DNA from: Collybia mongolica
Lineage: Eukaryota > Basidiomycota > Agaricomycetes > Agaricales > Clitocybaceae
NCBI GenBank assembly: GCA_013420905.1
Contig: JAAXNY010000004.1
Location: 4,898,001 to 4,962,000, forward strand
Length of the DNA: 64,000 bases
Reading direction: 5' to 3'
The position numbers were made by a program, and so were the translations under genes. Below, one piece after another: positions 11,037 through 23,868 of this stretch. The notes beneath the pieces are model-generated. The model searched no databases, was not told where the DNA came from, and saw only the letters and a program-made list of their open reading frames with translations. Position 1 is the first letter of the stretch. Each line of letters starts with the position of its first letter.

Positions 11037-11209
11037 AGTTAGTTCTTTAGCTTGACCTAGCTGAATCAACCTTATTCATCTATTTTGATCTCTTGACGCG
11101 AACTTGGTCCTATTTGCCTTATGAAGGGAGTAGTGCATCTTTGATTCAACAATCTGACTTTAGCCCTATTGAGGGAGTCATTGGATGTTAGACTTACAGA
11201 GTCAATGGT

Positions 11210-11860
11210 CTATAGTGAACAAACAATAAACCAGGATTGATCTAAAGGATAAGGCCTAAACAGCCGTAACACCCACACAGGGAACCCAATGTGATAGAGT
11301 TTGTCATGACTGTTGGCCGACCACCACTCATTGATGCCAACAGGATTCTTTGGAAAACGCAGAATCTTCTTTGAGTTAGGCCTGCATTGTGTGAAGCCGT
11401 CAGAGTTGTGCATGTGCATGATGGATGATACCAGCAAACATGGAAGGCGGATATTTTTGTCGAAATTCACCTTTGCCTTGATGGTCGCGAAGCCTTGCTT
11501 TTGCGCGGGGTCTTTGTCGAGCTGATTTAGGACAATCTGTTCCTTGATGTGGGCAGGCAGGTTCTTGACAAAGTCAGACTTGCTGCCATGCAGGCCAAGT
11601 GCTTTGCGTTGGCACTTGACCAATGTTTCACTAGGAGGAAGATGTGAAGATACTGTTAGCAGAAGTGCAAAGTACAGCACATACCTGATTTTGATGCCAT
11701 CTACTTGGAAGCGTTCAGAAATCTTGCAGTCAGAAAGACCCTCTTGATAGAGGTCAGTAAGTTTCTTGATGAAGTCAGGATCATCAACGCTGGCTAAAGG
11801 CAACTTCCTTTGAATGTATTCATCAATGAGATGATTACAAGCACTTACAAACTTCGCCAT
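11210..11860 (-). pseudogene. Remnant of a basidiomycete integrase-core (rve) transposon protein
   Basis: 216 codons with a plausible 54-bp intron (11631-11684, GTATGT...CCTCCTAG). The segment DLYQEGLSDCKISERF looks like a helix-turn-helix start. ALGLHG, then HIKEQIVLNQLDKDPAQKQG, then INEWWSANSHDKLYHIGFPVW resemble the approach to an integrase catalytic core in a family I recall from Agaricomycete genomes. The sequence loses resemblance just after GFPVW, before the catalytic Asp residues that should follow, so it is a 3'-truncated remnant. LINE 2 lies just downstream. Family assignment is from memory of the motif, not a search. Confidence 0.5.
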
Positions 11861-12043
11861 GTTGATTTTTACCTGTGGGATTTCAAATATGTGAAGCAGA
11901 CATGGTATGTAGAAAGCGATTGAAGGGCTGCCAGACTAATGAACACCGCATTGCAGGTTTTATATGTGTTCTGGCAGTACTGATGTAATAAAAGCCCCCG
12001 AGGTTTGGGAAGCAAATGACATTGCGAATCTGGAACCTTTGTC

Positions 12044-12410
12044 GTGGTCATCCACACAATTACAAGGGCTACTTGTAAAGATACCTGGATGTAGGGCTGC
12101 ACATTGGTTGAGTTCGCAGAGATAACATCCATAGTGGTCATATCCGCATGATTACAAGGGCTGCATGTGAAGATAACATGGATGTAGAGCGGCCTATTGG
12201 TGAACTGTTGCAGAGATAACGCCCGTAGTGGTCATATCCACACAATTTCAAGGGCTACATGTAAAGATAACATGGATGAAGGGCTGCCCATCAGTGAACT
12301 GTTGCAGAGATAACATTTGGCATGGTGAGATAATGTTTGTTGTGTCATATCCACATGTCAGGGATGGCTGCCCATCAGTTGAGTCTTTACAATCTCTGCA
12401 ATGTAATACG
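12044..12410. repeat. Tandem repeat of about 92 bp, three full copies plus a diverged fourth
   Basis: The phrase GTGGTCATATCC...AAGGGCTACATG...AAGATAACATGGATG...GAACTGTTGCAGAGATAAC recurs with starts near 12044, 12134 and 12228 (spacing 90 and 94 bp) and a diverged copy near 12342. No open frame is conserved across copies. Role unknown; it is minisatellite-like. Confidence 0.7.
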
Positions 12411-14751
12411 TGTATGAGTTTGGGATCCAAGGAGTCCTACATGTAAAGAGCCAACACTGACATATGGCTATCATTCATCAATCACTCGCAATCCTGGCAA
12501 TGTGACAATGCCTGCATGTGTTTGGCACGAGAGCCTGCCAGTGAGGTCTTCTTTGCATAAACAAAGCTGCGGATATGTGTCAATGATAGTATAGCAGAGG
12601 AGTTATGTTCTGTGGGCTCATGATAACCGGAGGTGCTGGTGACTGCAGGTCAAAGGTTTCAATCACAACATACACGAACATTTCCACAAAAATGGCAAGA
12701 GCACACGTGTATGTTTTCTGTCCGAGATATTCCGAGTGATGACAAACTCCTCGTAACACAAACAATTGTTGACCTTTCAGTGTTACCATATGTTACCAGA
12801 TGTTATGTTTTAGGACTAACGACAGGGACTTTTGACCTCTGAAAATTGTCACACCCAATGAATTAGTAGGCGCAGTGGCGTCAAGGACCCCAAGCGCAGC
12901 ATGGGAGAAGCCCGAAATCTGACAGCTCCTGCCAAAGTTAGACCTGACCGGTATGGAGAACAGTCCTTACCTCAAAGCCACAACCCTGGAGGTTCGGGCT
13001 GCTCTCAATGCTCTAATGTGGCACTGCACAAAATGGATAGAGAGAATAGGACGACTGTAAGCCAGGATCGTGTGCCATGAGAAGCTGAGAGTTTTGGAAT
13101 CCTGTGATATGGTGGTGGTTTTCGCAATGATCATTTGGGTGGGAAAGGAAGACGGACCCATACGTCAGATCTTTATACATACCCAGGAGGTTGATGATGG
13201 TGCATAAAAACCTGTAGGTAAGTTTGTTGTTCCTGGCATTTGATTTAGCATGCTGGCTCTCCGTAGGATACGACATTGGAAGAATGTCAGCCGAGTGGGT
13301 AGGTATTCCTTATTTTGGATAATAGTGTATACCATGGCATGTGCGTTTCTCTCTATGCATACGTCTCGCCCTGGCAATTGTACATTTTAGTTCACTTAGA
13401 CGCCTTCATCGAGAAATTGACCCTGATCGTACGTCAATGCTTGATCTGTGAAATTGGCAGAAAATTTTCAGATTACAAGGGGCCTGAGGGCTCTGAGAGG
13501 CGTGGAGCGGGACTGCGAGAACATCGTTTTATAATTCCTTCCTTTTATATGAACTTCACATGTTTGATCTACACATCGACAGTAATCCATGAGCTCACTT
13601 CTCACCACTCTTTTCAGAAAATTGGTGATTTCAGAGCTGTTTTGTGCTATGACATTGAAAACTCACTGTTCCATTCTTGACTTCCAGGAGTCCTTGAAGA
13701 ATATTTGGTGTGATGTCCACAAGTCCAACACGGTGCAAATCACGTGCGTATTGATCGTGATCACGCGCTATGTAGAAAAAAAAAAGTGATCAATCGGCCT
13801 AACAGTGCACACCAACGTTCTGTACCTTGATTAATCCTCCTTTCACGGTCTTGTACGACCACTAATATGGTATTTTACTGTTCAGAAAGCCGAATCGATT
13901 TATATGCGAATACGAAGCATGCCAAAGGATCAGTATTCTATCCAAAAACTATCCCAGTGTCGCCGCGAGCCTTCATCAAAAGACTCGTCAAGTGCTGACG
14001 TATTCGAGCCGCAACACCCCTCCTTATGGGGCTCGCTCATTGTCATTTCAGAACAAGTACCTGCAAGAGAGGGAGCTTTGGCGAGCCCTGAAGCAACCGT
14101 ATAGCCCCTCTAAGCGTGGCTTTTTACCTTTCTCAAGGTGCGAGTGCGATCTTCGGCTAATTATCGGAGGCTTCGATATCTGATCGATATAGACTGAGGA
14201 ATATTTGAGGTGTAAGAAGCTCTCCGTGGATGCTCTTCACAGAGGTGCATGCCGGACGTAACTCGACATGCTTACGAACAAGTTAACTGGCCAATCCCAG
14301 GTAGGTATGTCATGTTTTTATACAGGAAAAACCAAGCATCATTCGTTGCCAATTATAGGCACCTATGTTCTGTGTCCACATTACCAGCATAGTGGACCAA
14401 GAAATCCCGATCACAAAGCTGCGAAGCCTCCACGATAAATTGCATTGTGGTGCAGAAGAAGACTAATAAGGGAAGTTAGAGGGTCGAGACTCCGAAGTCT
14501 TAGAACCTCTGGTCGTTGATTGATAGACCTGCGAGGTACCCACGAAGATATTTCCATTTATCACAAGTCTAAATGATGGCGCTCAGGGAATACGGACTGG
14601 CGAAGGCACAAAATACTCATGATCCGGTTTTTATAATATGTGGGATGTGGGTTAACGCGAGGGAACCACTCAAATCGAGGAAAATGGCGAATTCCACATA
14701 ACACACAAACAGCAAAAAGTTCCCTTGGTAGCTATACAATTATTCCGACAA
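12411..14751. other. No supported gene
   Basis: Both strands hold only short frames without recognisable motifs or conserved splice structure. A run of A (13777-13785) and scattered AT-rich stretches are the only visible structure. Confidence 0.45.
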
Positions 14752-15456
14752 TCAAACATCAGCGTATGCAGCAATAGCCGTCGCGCATGCAGAATCGACC
14801 CTATTCTTCAGTGAGGTCGCTTCAGCTACAAGGTCAGACTGATAATGTGTTTTTTGGTCAAAAGCATCTTAATGTACGCGGCCGAAGGACGTACGGGGGA
14901 GAGTGTAATCAATGCTGATTCGAATGCTGCAGTTTGGCTGCAGAGGTTAGTGATATCTTGTTTGACGAGGGCCGCGACGCCGCCGATAGGGAGCGCCTCG
15001 AAGGCTGCCTTTCTTGCGACAATCCCAGTGAGGGCGTCGTCGATTACTGGCTCCAGAGCCTCAACAGCGGTAAGGACGGTCCGTCCATCTGACTCGGAGA
15101 TTGGGCCAGGTGTTCCCTGAGAATCTTTCATTCTTGTTCAATCACGCAATGAACGAAGAAGCGTACCTGTGCATCTGTTGTCCCTTGGCCGAGTGGGGTC
15201 CCAAGGGCGACTGCGTTATTATGAATAGCCTTGAACAACACCCTCATCAATTTTGGACAGCTAGAGGTTGTACGACCTTATTACGTACGAGAGCCTGCGT
15301 CAGGGTTCCGCCGGATGTGGGGAACGCGTTGATGGATGCGTCAACTTTGTTAAGTGCGGTCGAGATATTGGCGATATCGGCCTCAACTTGCGGGACGGTC
15401 GCGAGCGAAGAAACGGCAAGGGAGACAAGGAAGAGAAGAGTAGAGGCGAATCGCAT
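14752..15456 (-). CDS. HsbA-like secreted hydrophobic-surface-binding protein (179 aa)
   Basis: Four exons: 15289-15456, 15167-15229, 14895-15116, 14752-14838 (168, 63, 222, 87 bp, all phase 0). The introns of 59, 50 and 56 bp all start GTACG and end AG. The protein starts with a signal peptide (MRFASTLLFLVSLAVSSLA), then VEADI, SGGTLTQAL, and a core ALPIGGVAALVKQD, ending in AIAAYADV. This matches the hydrophobic surface binding protein A family, small alpha-helical secreted or wall proteins. In Aspergillus, HsbA coats hydrophobic surfaces and helps recruit a cutinase. A paralogue with the same exon sizes lies at 19291-24109. Intact; the start is chosen for the signal peptide. Confidence 0.85.
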
Positions 15457-15524
15457 ACTGTCGATGTATATATGTTGGTGGATTGCGTAGATAAAGTGAT
15501 AGAGAATTGGGATACCTTCCTTTC

Positions 15525-15532
15525 AATTTATA
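15525..15532 (-). promoter_or_regulatory. TATA box of the HsbA-like gene
   Basis: TATAAATT on the minus strand about 70 bp upstream of the ATG at 15456. The disrupted paralogue has TATAAAGA at the same distance. Confidence 0.55.
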
Positions 15533-18500
15533 GCCACGCATACATACCCACGAAGCTGTCTTCCCGACGAAATGCGTGAGAGGTAGTAGCGTACACAGCC
15601 TCTGCTTTCAGATGGCCTGGTACGCTTCCTTGCTCTGGACGGATCTCCTGATAGTAGAGCAGCATTGGAGGAAGGAAGAAGCACAGTCAGCCGATTAACT
15701 CGCTACTCACGGTGACAGTGCCGGCTTTCTTCTCATATGTGATATTTTTGCGCAAAAGCGCCGTGGAACTTGCCGTGATGCAATCATGGCAAATTCCACG
15801 GCACCTTCAACTCGAAAGTTTTCACAAGCAAGACTCCTTTCGTGCTACAAGCTCTCCGGCCTTCTTTACGAGAAATCCCCTGCAGCGCAAATGCGACATC
15901 TTGTCGCAGATCAGCCCAAAGTTCCGAGAAAGCCGAGATATACTTCTCGCAACGGAAAGTGGAGCGAGTATCCGATTCTTTGTGTGCGTGTGAGAATGCG
16001 AACACGTTGAGGCCGGAGATAATGCGACAGGCGGGAGCGAGCATCTCACGTCGTGGGACAGGCGAACTATACTTGAATACCGATTCCCCCTCCACTACCA
16101 ACAAGTCACCTGCCTTGGGAACATCTCATAACCGAAAGTATCACGTTCATGGGCTCAAGGCTTCGCATTTCAGCCCCCTTCAGAAAACCCAATATATAGG
16201 CAGCCACTGGTCTCGTCGTGAAGATAGCCGTCCTTCGGTCAGCTTCTGTCCATGTGGTCGGGCACGGGAACCGCAAGAGGCTTTTCGGTTTGGCGTCAAG
16301 ATGGCCGAGGGGGTCCATGTCTCGGTTGCTGACATTCTTCCATAGCATCCGGGACACGGGCGTAATTGTGATTTCTCACATATACTTATTATTGCTCTAG
16401 AGATCGAATGAAAAGCCTGGTAATCAAATTCGTAGGTCACCCACCTCTATTACGGAACCTCGGGAGGCGTAGGTTCGCTCTCTGACTGTTTGGGCACCGA
16501 ATATTTCCATCGTCAATCGAACTTAAAGGCAAGCGTAATGCTAATCTCATGCCTTAATGATGTAATCGTCCTTCCTGTCCGTTTTACTACACAATGCTGC
16601 GGAAAATGTTTTCTACCATGTATAATTACTGGGATTAAGAAATAGCACGTATCATCACCCTCCAAAAACTGCAGAGATTCACATTTAGTGATATGTGTAT
16701 CGCTCTCATGCCATCCGACCTCCATTTCATTTCTTGTTGGCCACAATGATCAGTACGGTATCTTTCATATGGTAAATGATGTCTCTAAGTACAAGTACTT
16801 TATTTTACTGTCTCCTGATTTAAGTTGCGAAATACGTTCCTTGGGCCACAGAGGGATCTCGCCTCATTCGCATTTCGGATTTGCAGCTTTTGATGGAGAA
16901 GTTCCCTCAGCGTGCTCTGAGTCAGGCATGGCGTAAATTCGATACACTGTCTTTCCGACATAGGCAGAAAGTGATTGTTATTCGAATCACTAATTGAGTG
17001 GAGAAACCATACCGAATCTGGTGTCAAACAGGCTTCAGATCATTGCGGTAATCTTGCTCTGTCAACACGTTTTGCATGACCACTGTAGTGGAATATTTAA
17101 GCATAAGTGGATTAATTCTATGGCAGAGGTGGCAAACGGAGATAAGATCTTCTTCTCGCCTTGTAATGCGCCTTTACAAGCATGGACCGTATAGAACATG
17201 CTGATGAGCATAATGGGGAAAAGGAAGTGTATCTTGGTATATTTGATGCACAGGAGAATCGAGCTCTATTGCGCTACAGCTATAAGTGAGAAGCTCACAG
17301 TAAAACGGAGTTTGGTAGATTTCTGGTAAGTGCTTCAAACTCGTGGTTACTCGGGCACGCCTCCAACGCTCTAGTGCTTAGCCAAAGGATCCCAGCCGTA
17401 TTCATCAGCACACTAAATCGAGCGCCACCACATGGCGAGTCGAATCCATCACTAAGCAGGTGCTATCAACGACAAGGCACTACCTAGGCGTAGAACCATG
17501 TGGTATATTATTTGGTGAATAAATTCGTCCAGTGTCCAGTAAACCTTGTGGGAGGTTCAGCAGCCCCCGTATCCCTCAAGTACGTTAATAGACCGAGCTA
17601 GGTAGCGGGGGATACCTTGACTACAGACCGAGGACACAAAACATCTATTTTTGGAACTGTGACAAGAAATAACCGAATCGGAACGAAGAATAATGCTGTC
17701 AGTCAGGAAAGCACAATTTCCGGAGCGCCATCACGCGGTTCATCGAGAAAAGTTAACCCTAAATGGTAGTCTTTGATTTGTGCTTCATGGCTCTGCCATA
17801 AGCACTGGGATCGATCACGCTTGCAATGGACTGGTCCGGTGGAGAAAGCGATGCGCGACATGTCTGCCGTAGGTAAGAGCCCGAGGTATTGAAAAATCAT
17901 GCTGGTGACTTGACCAGTTATCGTGATTGGATTCCACGTATTAACACGACTATAGTGATGATGCAGGATGGTGATAGATGAGGGAGGGTTTATGAGTGTT
18001 ATATAGAGTCATTCGATGCGGGCGACCTGGGAGGATACATAGGGAGTTCGAGAGCGTACCTGAGCTTCAGCGGATAGAGAGGGTGCTCGGGTTGACTGCT
18101 GTCAATCCTCCATCACAGAGCGGGAATAGGGGGTCTGAACGTCAAACATTACCACACGTTGACCATACACGGAAATCGTGGCAGCACATGCTGCAGTGAT
18201 CCTTACCTGATTTGGTAGTCTCACCTCCGAGGTCAGCCTGTGCACGCACTAGCCTGTGGGTCAGCGATTTATGTTCCTGATTAAGCGCCAGACTGGGAAA
18301 GGAGAAACCAAGGCACGATCAAACCCTCATAGGTCGTCGTAAAAGCTTAATAATACCTTGCTTGGCCATCATTATAATCCGGCCAATAGGAACGGCTTGG
18401 AATGTAGTGTTCATTTTGGTAAACGCAGCGAAAACACAAGCCAGTAATTGGCTTAATGGATTTGCAGAGGTAAGACAAGACCTTTTGACGGTCTCAGAGA

Positions 18501-19290
18501 GAGGGAGATGAGTGCCCTGCAAAAATGGGCGGGTATGTACCCACTGCAATGATATCCCGATATGAAGTAATTATGTATCGGACGCTGATAAAACTTTCTA
18601 CACGGTCCTTGTTCTCAAGTGGGTTTTTACAACGTTTCCAAGGAAAGGAAAATGCGCCTGGAAGAGAACTTTTGGTTGAGTAATTCTGGTTATGATGGTG
18701 GATCAGGTGGACTCCCTCAAATCCAGTGTTTACAACCGTTCGGCGTCCCGGACATAGCTGTGATCCAATCAATGAGGTGGACCATTCCAGTACTCGTTGG
18801 CTTCTCCATAAATCAACATTCTCGAGAAATTGTGCCCCTTAGGCCTCTACCATAATGCTTCACGAACGGCTCTAGATCTGGTAGGTTTTCCCCCGCCCCA
18901 CATCCGATCCATCCTCACACAGACCCTATACATTAAATTTGAATTCCATTATCACGATCCTAGATAAGCAAACTTCACATTCGAGTACCAATATAGATCT
19001 TTGGCCAAGGTGCCTTCTTGAGATTAATATGGCCTGTTTGTGTCAGGCCGTGCTTCGCGGGGAAATGCGCTTCCATATGCCAAATCACGCATGAGGCCCG
19101 AATAACGGTTAGAATCTCCGGGCCTTGTGGTTTAACCAGCATTTATGACCACGCTCTAACAACAAAAAAGCTATCATGGTGGTGATAATGGAGAAAACAA
19201 CGATAATACAGCTTATAAGAACCCTATAAAGTTGACCCGGGCGAGGAGGCTATATATCTCTGACACATCCATAGTGGAGAGAAAGGTCAA
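15533..19290. other. No confidently supported gene
   Basis: The longest suspicious frame is minus strand 15784-16104 (SPVPRREMLAPACRIISG and onward), preceded by another at 16106-16357. I could not connect them with a convincing intron or place them in a family. The rest to 19290 shows only short frames. Confidence 0.4.
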
Positions 19291-19745
19291 TCAAACATCA
19301 GCGTATATAGCCTTAGCGGCATTACAAGCAGCCAGAATCCTGTCCCTGAGTGCGGCCGCCTCATCACTCTGCACAAGGTTGTCAGTGAGACATGCAATAA
19401 CCATGTAGAACAGGGGACCCACTGGGCAGAGCGCAAGTAAAGCATTCGCGAACGCTTCTGTGGCATTACAGAGGTCGTTGAGATCCTGTTTGACAAGTGC
19501 GGCGATCCCGCCAATGGGAAGTGCCTGGAACGCAGCTTTATGATCCCCAATCTGAGTGAGGGTGTCAATTATGATGGGTTCCAGGGCCTCAAGGGACGCG
19601 AGAATAGTTGCGCAGTCTTCCTCTGGGATGGGGTGGGGTGTGGCCTGTATCGAAATTAGTCTCTGCAGCGAATTGACAAAAAACAGGAAGCCACGAACTC
19701 ACGTTCGTATCTGTTATCCCCTTGTTGAGGTCATTCTCCAGATTA

Positions 19746-19753
19746 CCGGCATT
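19746..19753. repeat. hAT 1 target-site duplication, left
   Basis: CCGGCATT, adjacent to TAGGG. Confidence 0.92.
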
Positions 19754-22700
19754 TAGGGCTGAGCACCGTGTCCGTATATACGGCTATACGGGCACCCGTA
19801 AGACGGTTACCGTCACCGTGCCGTCTAGCCCCACAGGTGCGACTTGACGGCACGGGTGACGGCACGGTTACCCCCCGTATCATACCGTCAACTGACGGCC
19901 GTATACGGCATGTGTACGGCTGTGTAGAATTGGAATTTATGACGCGTTCATTGCGTCATTGAATTGCATAATGCCATCACACGTGCTTTGGTTTGTTTAT
20001 CTGCAGAGCTCTCGGGTCACTCGGGTGTCGTTCAGCGAGCTGGCCAATCTGGAGCAGCATGTGTGCGCATCAAGATGAAATCTCCTAGTTAGGAAGGGAT
20101 GCGCACAACCTATTTAATGGGCGCATTTTTGCCAACGAGAACGTCACCCTGCCCCCACTTCTTGCCTTTATCATTGGGCCATCAGTATGCCTTCTCACTC
20201 CGATGCTGAGAATTGCGCGGTCGACGAGCATGGCCAACTCAAAGACGCCAACGATATCCAGTGGTTCAACTCCCCTGGCGATAACGATCCTATCCCTCTT
20301 CCCTCTGTGGAAGGAGATGCTGGCATCGACAACGATGAAGGTATGTGTTGCCTTACTCTGCATCTTGCAAGTATTGACGGCACGCCCGCCAGTTGCCCAA
20401 GGTAGACCTAAGCGAAACAAGAATTCAGGACTACAGGATATCCTTGCCGCTGAGCGCCTCGATGAGTGGGGCGATCTCGAGAAGAAACACCGCCAACCCA
20501 AACGACGTTCAAAGAGGGTTACCAAGCATATCAAAGTTGCGGATGATGGCTTGTCGGATCTCGAAGATGACGACGAATACGAAACCGACGAAGTTGATGG
20601 GTCTTTGCAGGCAAGCGATGCATCCGACAGTGAGGGTGGCATATCTAATGAGGAGGTACGTGACTGACATGACTGACAATTAGTAATTCTTTCGTTTCCA
20701 TCCTTCTAATGATGGTTGCAGCTCGCCGATATGCTTCCCTCAAAGACAGTGCCGAATAATATGAGGCGAGCCCATGCTGGGAAGCGGAAGCGATCTGATA
20801 AGAGCACTGTTGACGACTCTCAGCCCTCTCAAGCAACCACCCCCGCCATCACCCCTGCTAGCAGCTTCATGGACGAAAGCTCAAAGGAAACGAAACAGGT
20901 GGGTTTCGGTTGTCAAATATGTTTCTAGTACTAATGAAATTGACTATAGACGTCGAATCCGATCTACTACTTTTATAATACCCTCCAGGCTGCTCCTCAT
21001 GGCGTTAAAGCCGACGAAGGTGACAAGTTTTACCAGTGCCTTCATGGTGGTAGGAAGGTTTTGAGGGTTACGAAGAGGATGAGGAACAATCTCAATGGTA
21101 AGGTCAATTCTTCATCAGTCACTATTTTCGACTTACACACAGTTGGGTTTTCCTTTCAGGTCTTATTGGGAATCTCAGAAGTTGCTCGCCTGACATGTTC
21201 AAATTTTATTCTTATCTCAAGGATCGCCGTCCGCATGCACCACTCTCACCCGAGGAGAAAGGAATTGCAACCGGCGAGATTGAGCTCTCGTCTGCGAAAC
21301 TCGCCGAGTTCACGCAACGTCACGACGCTCATCAGCAGTCACTCAAGAATGCATTTGTACGGCAACAGGAGAAAGCAGCAGTAAGTGTTTATTTATTTTC
21401 CATTGATCGCGCTCTCTTATCACTGATATTTAGGAACCCTGGAGCCAGGAAAAATTTGAAGAGTTGTTGACAAAGTGGATTGTCGCCTCCGACCAACCGT
21501 TTGAAGAGGTGGAGAAACCAGAACTTGCTGACCTCCTCAACTATGTAAATCGATCTGCGTCATCACTCAAGATCCCCAGCCGTTTCACAGTCAAGCGGCG
21601 CGTGATGAAAATGAATGCCGAAGGTATCCAAGAAATGAAGGATTTGTTTGCAGTACGTCGTAATGTCAACCACACATCGTGATTCAACGTTCTGACTTGT
21701 AAGTAGAAAATTGATGGCAAGGTGGCTGTTTCGCTCGATGGCTGGACATCAGGCAACAACTATGGTTTCCTCGGCATCATTACACACTACGTAAATCCAG
21801 ATACTGGTGAACTTGGTCTGTCGCAAGTTCTTGTTATTATTATTTTCACTCAACTGTCAACAGAGGAATGTCTGATTGATTTTCGTGAACTGCTTGGCCA
21901 GCACACAGGCGAAAACATCGCAGAGGCAGTCTGGGACACACTTTGTATGTTCGGTATCCAAGGAAAGGTGAATTGTATTTGTTCTCAATGCCGATAATAT
22001 GCTCAACTTGCAGTAGACAATTGCCTTTGTAACGGACAATGCGTCGAACATGGACACATTTGTCGATGCAATTGTTTCATTGGCCAAGAAGATGCAGATC
22101 GTTATCAACGCAGTCTGGGCACGGCTTCGTTGCATGCCGCATACCATTCACCTTGCAGCGCTCAAGGTATGAACCAAATTATGTTGTCCTTAACCCTTCA
22201 CTGATGGTTTCCAAGCTACTCGAAGCTATCGGTGCAAAACGTTCTCGTAACGATAAGAAAACCAACTCGCCTGGTGACAATTACCAGGACTCTGTCAGTG
22301 CACCACTTAGTGAGGAAGCAGACAACGATGCAGCAACCCAGGAAGGTGACGACGAAGATGAATTCTCTCCTGATGGCCCACAGGCCCCTACCGATTTTAT
22401 TTTTCCAGCAGTAGATAAGGAAAGTGGTTCTTTTTAGTGGTGTTAGCCCTTTAAGCCTTGCCTAATAGTCCTCTTAGCTTCGAAAAATTGTCCGCGCTGT
22501 TCGTTCGAGTCCACAGCGGAAGGCTCGCTGGTTAGACCTAGTGTCTGATGAGCTTCGCAAGAGGAATCCTGATGCCCCATGCTACCCTCCTGCACTTATG
22601 CTCATCCTTGATGTTTCGACGCGTTGGTCTTCCACCCATCAAATGATGCGTAAGGTTTCTTTGATTGTTTTGTGGAACTGGAACTTATCAAATTCATTAC

Positions 22701-23860
22701 CCATAGGTCGAGCATTGCAATACGAGGCTGAGATCAATACCTTTGTGGCCCTCCGCGCAAATCGTGACCTCCGTGATCTCGAACTCACAGAAGATGAGTG
22801 GTCGTCGATTAGGCTTGTAGCTACATGGCTCGAGAGGTTCCGAGATGCCACGACCCAGATGTCTGCTACGCAACAGCCCATGCTATCACATACACATGCC
22901 ATCTTTCGCGGTCTACAGGAACATCTTCGTGAATCCATTCGCGACTTACCCACTAACATTGATCCTTGCATCCGAGAGGGACTTCTAGCTGCTCACCAAA
23001 AGCTGAGCGAGTACTATTACAGGTTCGACCAGTCCCCGTTTTACATCTGGGCTGCACGTATGTTCATCTTGTTTCCATTATGCCTTAACTGATTGATACA
23101 TTGGTAGTCCTTGACCCGAGGATCACCTATGAAGGCTTGAAGCTCGACTTTGCTGATGATCCTACTCTTCTCGCCGATCTGGAGAAGTCCAAGGCACTGC
23201 TTCGAAAATACTACGACGAAAACTATGCAGTTTCACATGTGCCCTCTGATGACATCAATAGCAGTCGCTCGAAGTCTTCTGGCCCAGCAGACTTTATGTC
23301 ACGCTACGAATCCATTGTACCCGACAATATTGACGAACTGGAGGAATATTTCAAGATCAAGCGCAAGGATTTCAGGAAATGTGATCCGCTTCGGTGGTGG
23401 AGGAGCCAACGGGAGGATTGGCCTAATCTCTACCGTCTTGCTTGTGATGTGCTTTGTATTCCAGGTTTGTGGTGTTCCTCTCCATTATTGTTTATCTATT
23501 TATGGTGCTTTTAGGGTCTGCTGTCGCAGTCGAACGTCTTTTTTCAAGCGGCAGGGACACCATCTCACTTCGCCGTGCCAGCCTTCGGCCAGACACTATT
23601 CGAGCCCTTATGGTCCTCAAGCACCGCCTTCGTCGCATGCGCCAGCGTAGTGTAATCGCTCTAGAGTAGAATTTCTTATAAACTATGAAAATGGTTGTTT
23701 TCATCCCGTAACGATCCCGTTTACGGCCGTATCTGCACCCGTACCGTGCCGTTCAGCTCTTGTGAAAGGACTATACGGGTACGGGAACGGGCATACCCGT
23801 AACCGTCTGCCACCGTGAGTATACGGCCGTACACCGTATACGGGACGGTGCTCACCCCTA
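19754..23860 (+). mobile_element. hAT transposon 1 (4,107 bp, apparently complete)
   Basis: Flanked by an exact 8-bp target-site duplication CCGGCATT (19746-19753 and 23861-23868), the hAT hallmark. Terminal inverted repeats: left TAGGGCTGAGCACCGT, right end (reverse complement) TAGGGGTGAGCACCGT, one mismatch in 16. Both subterminal regions are dense in CCGTA/TACGG and ACGGGTACGG-type repeats, probably transposase binding sites. It contains one plus-strand multi-exon transposase gene with no visible lesion. Inserted in exon 2 of an HsbA-like gene. Confidence 0.93.
20187..23669 (+). CDS. hAT-family transposase
   Basis: Multi-exon gene (roughly ten short GT-AG introns), ATG 20187 to TAG at 23667-23669. 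An acidic N-terminal region and a basic KKHRQPKRRSKRVTKH stretch (likely nuclear targeting) are followed by a Cys-containing BED-like region (FYQCLHGGRKV). Catalytic RNase H-like fold: VSLDGWTSG (first Asp, about 21737), VTDNASNM (second Asp, about 22034), CMPHTIHLAALK (the C-x2-H motif of hAT proteins). At the C-terminus a dimerisation domain contains WWRSQREDWPNLYRLA and SAVAVERLFSSGRD. It would excise and reinsert the surrounding element. No in-frame stop was seen within inferred exons, so it may be functional. Exact exon borders in the first third are approximate. Confidence 0.82.
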
Positions 23861-23868
23861 CCGGCATT
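23861..23868. repeat. hAT 1 target-site duplication, right
   Basis: Exact second copy of CCGGCATT following the right terminal repeat. Confidence 0.92.

Noticed and set aside
15784..16357. Two adjacent minus-strand frames upstream of the HsbA gene
   Set aside because: The reading frames differ and no credible intron joins them; no family recognised.
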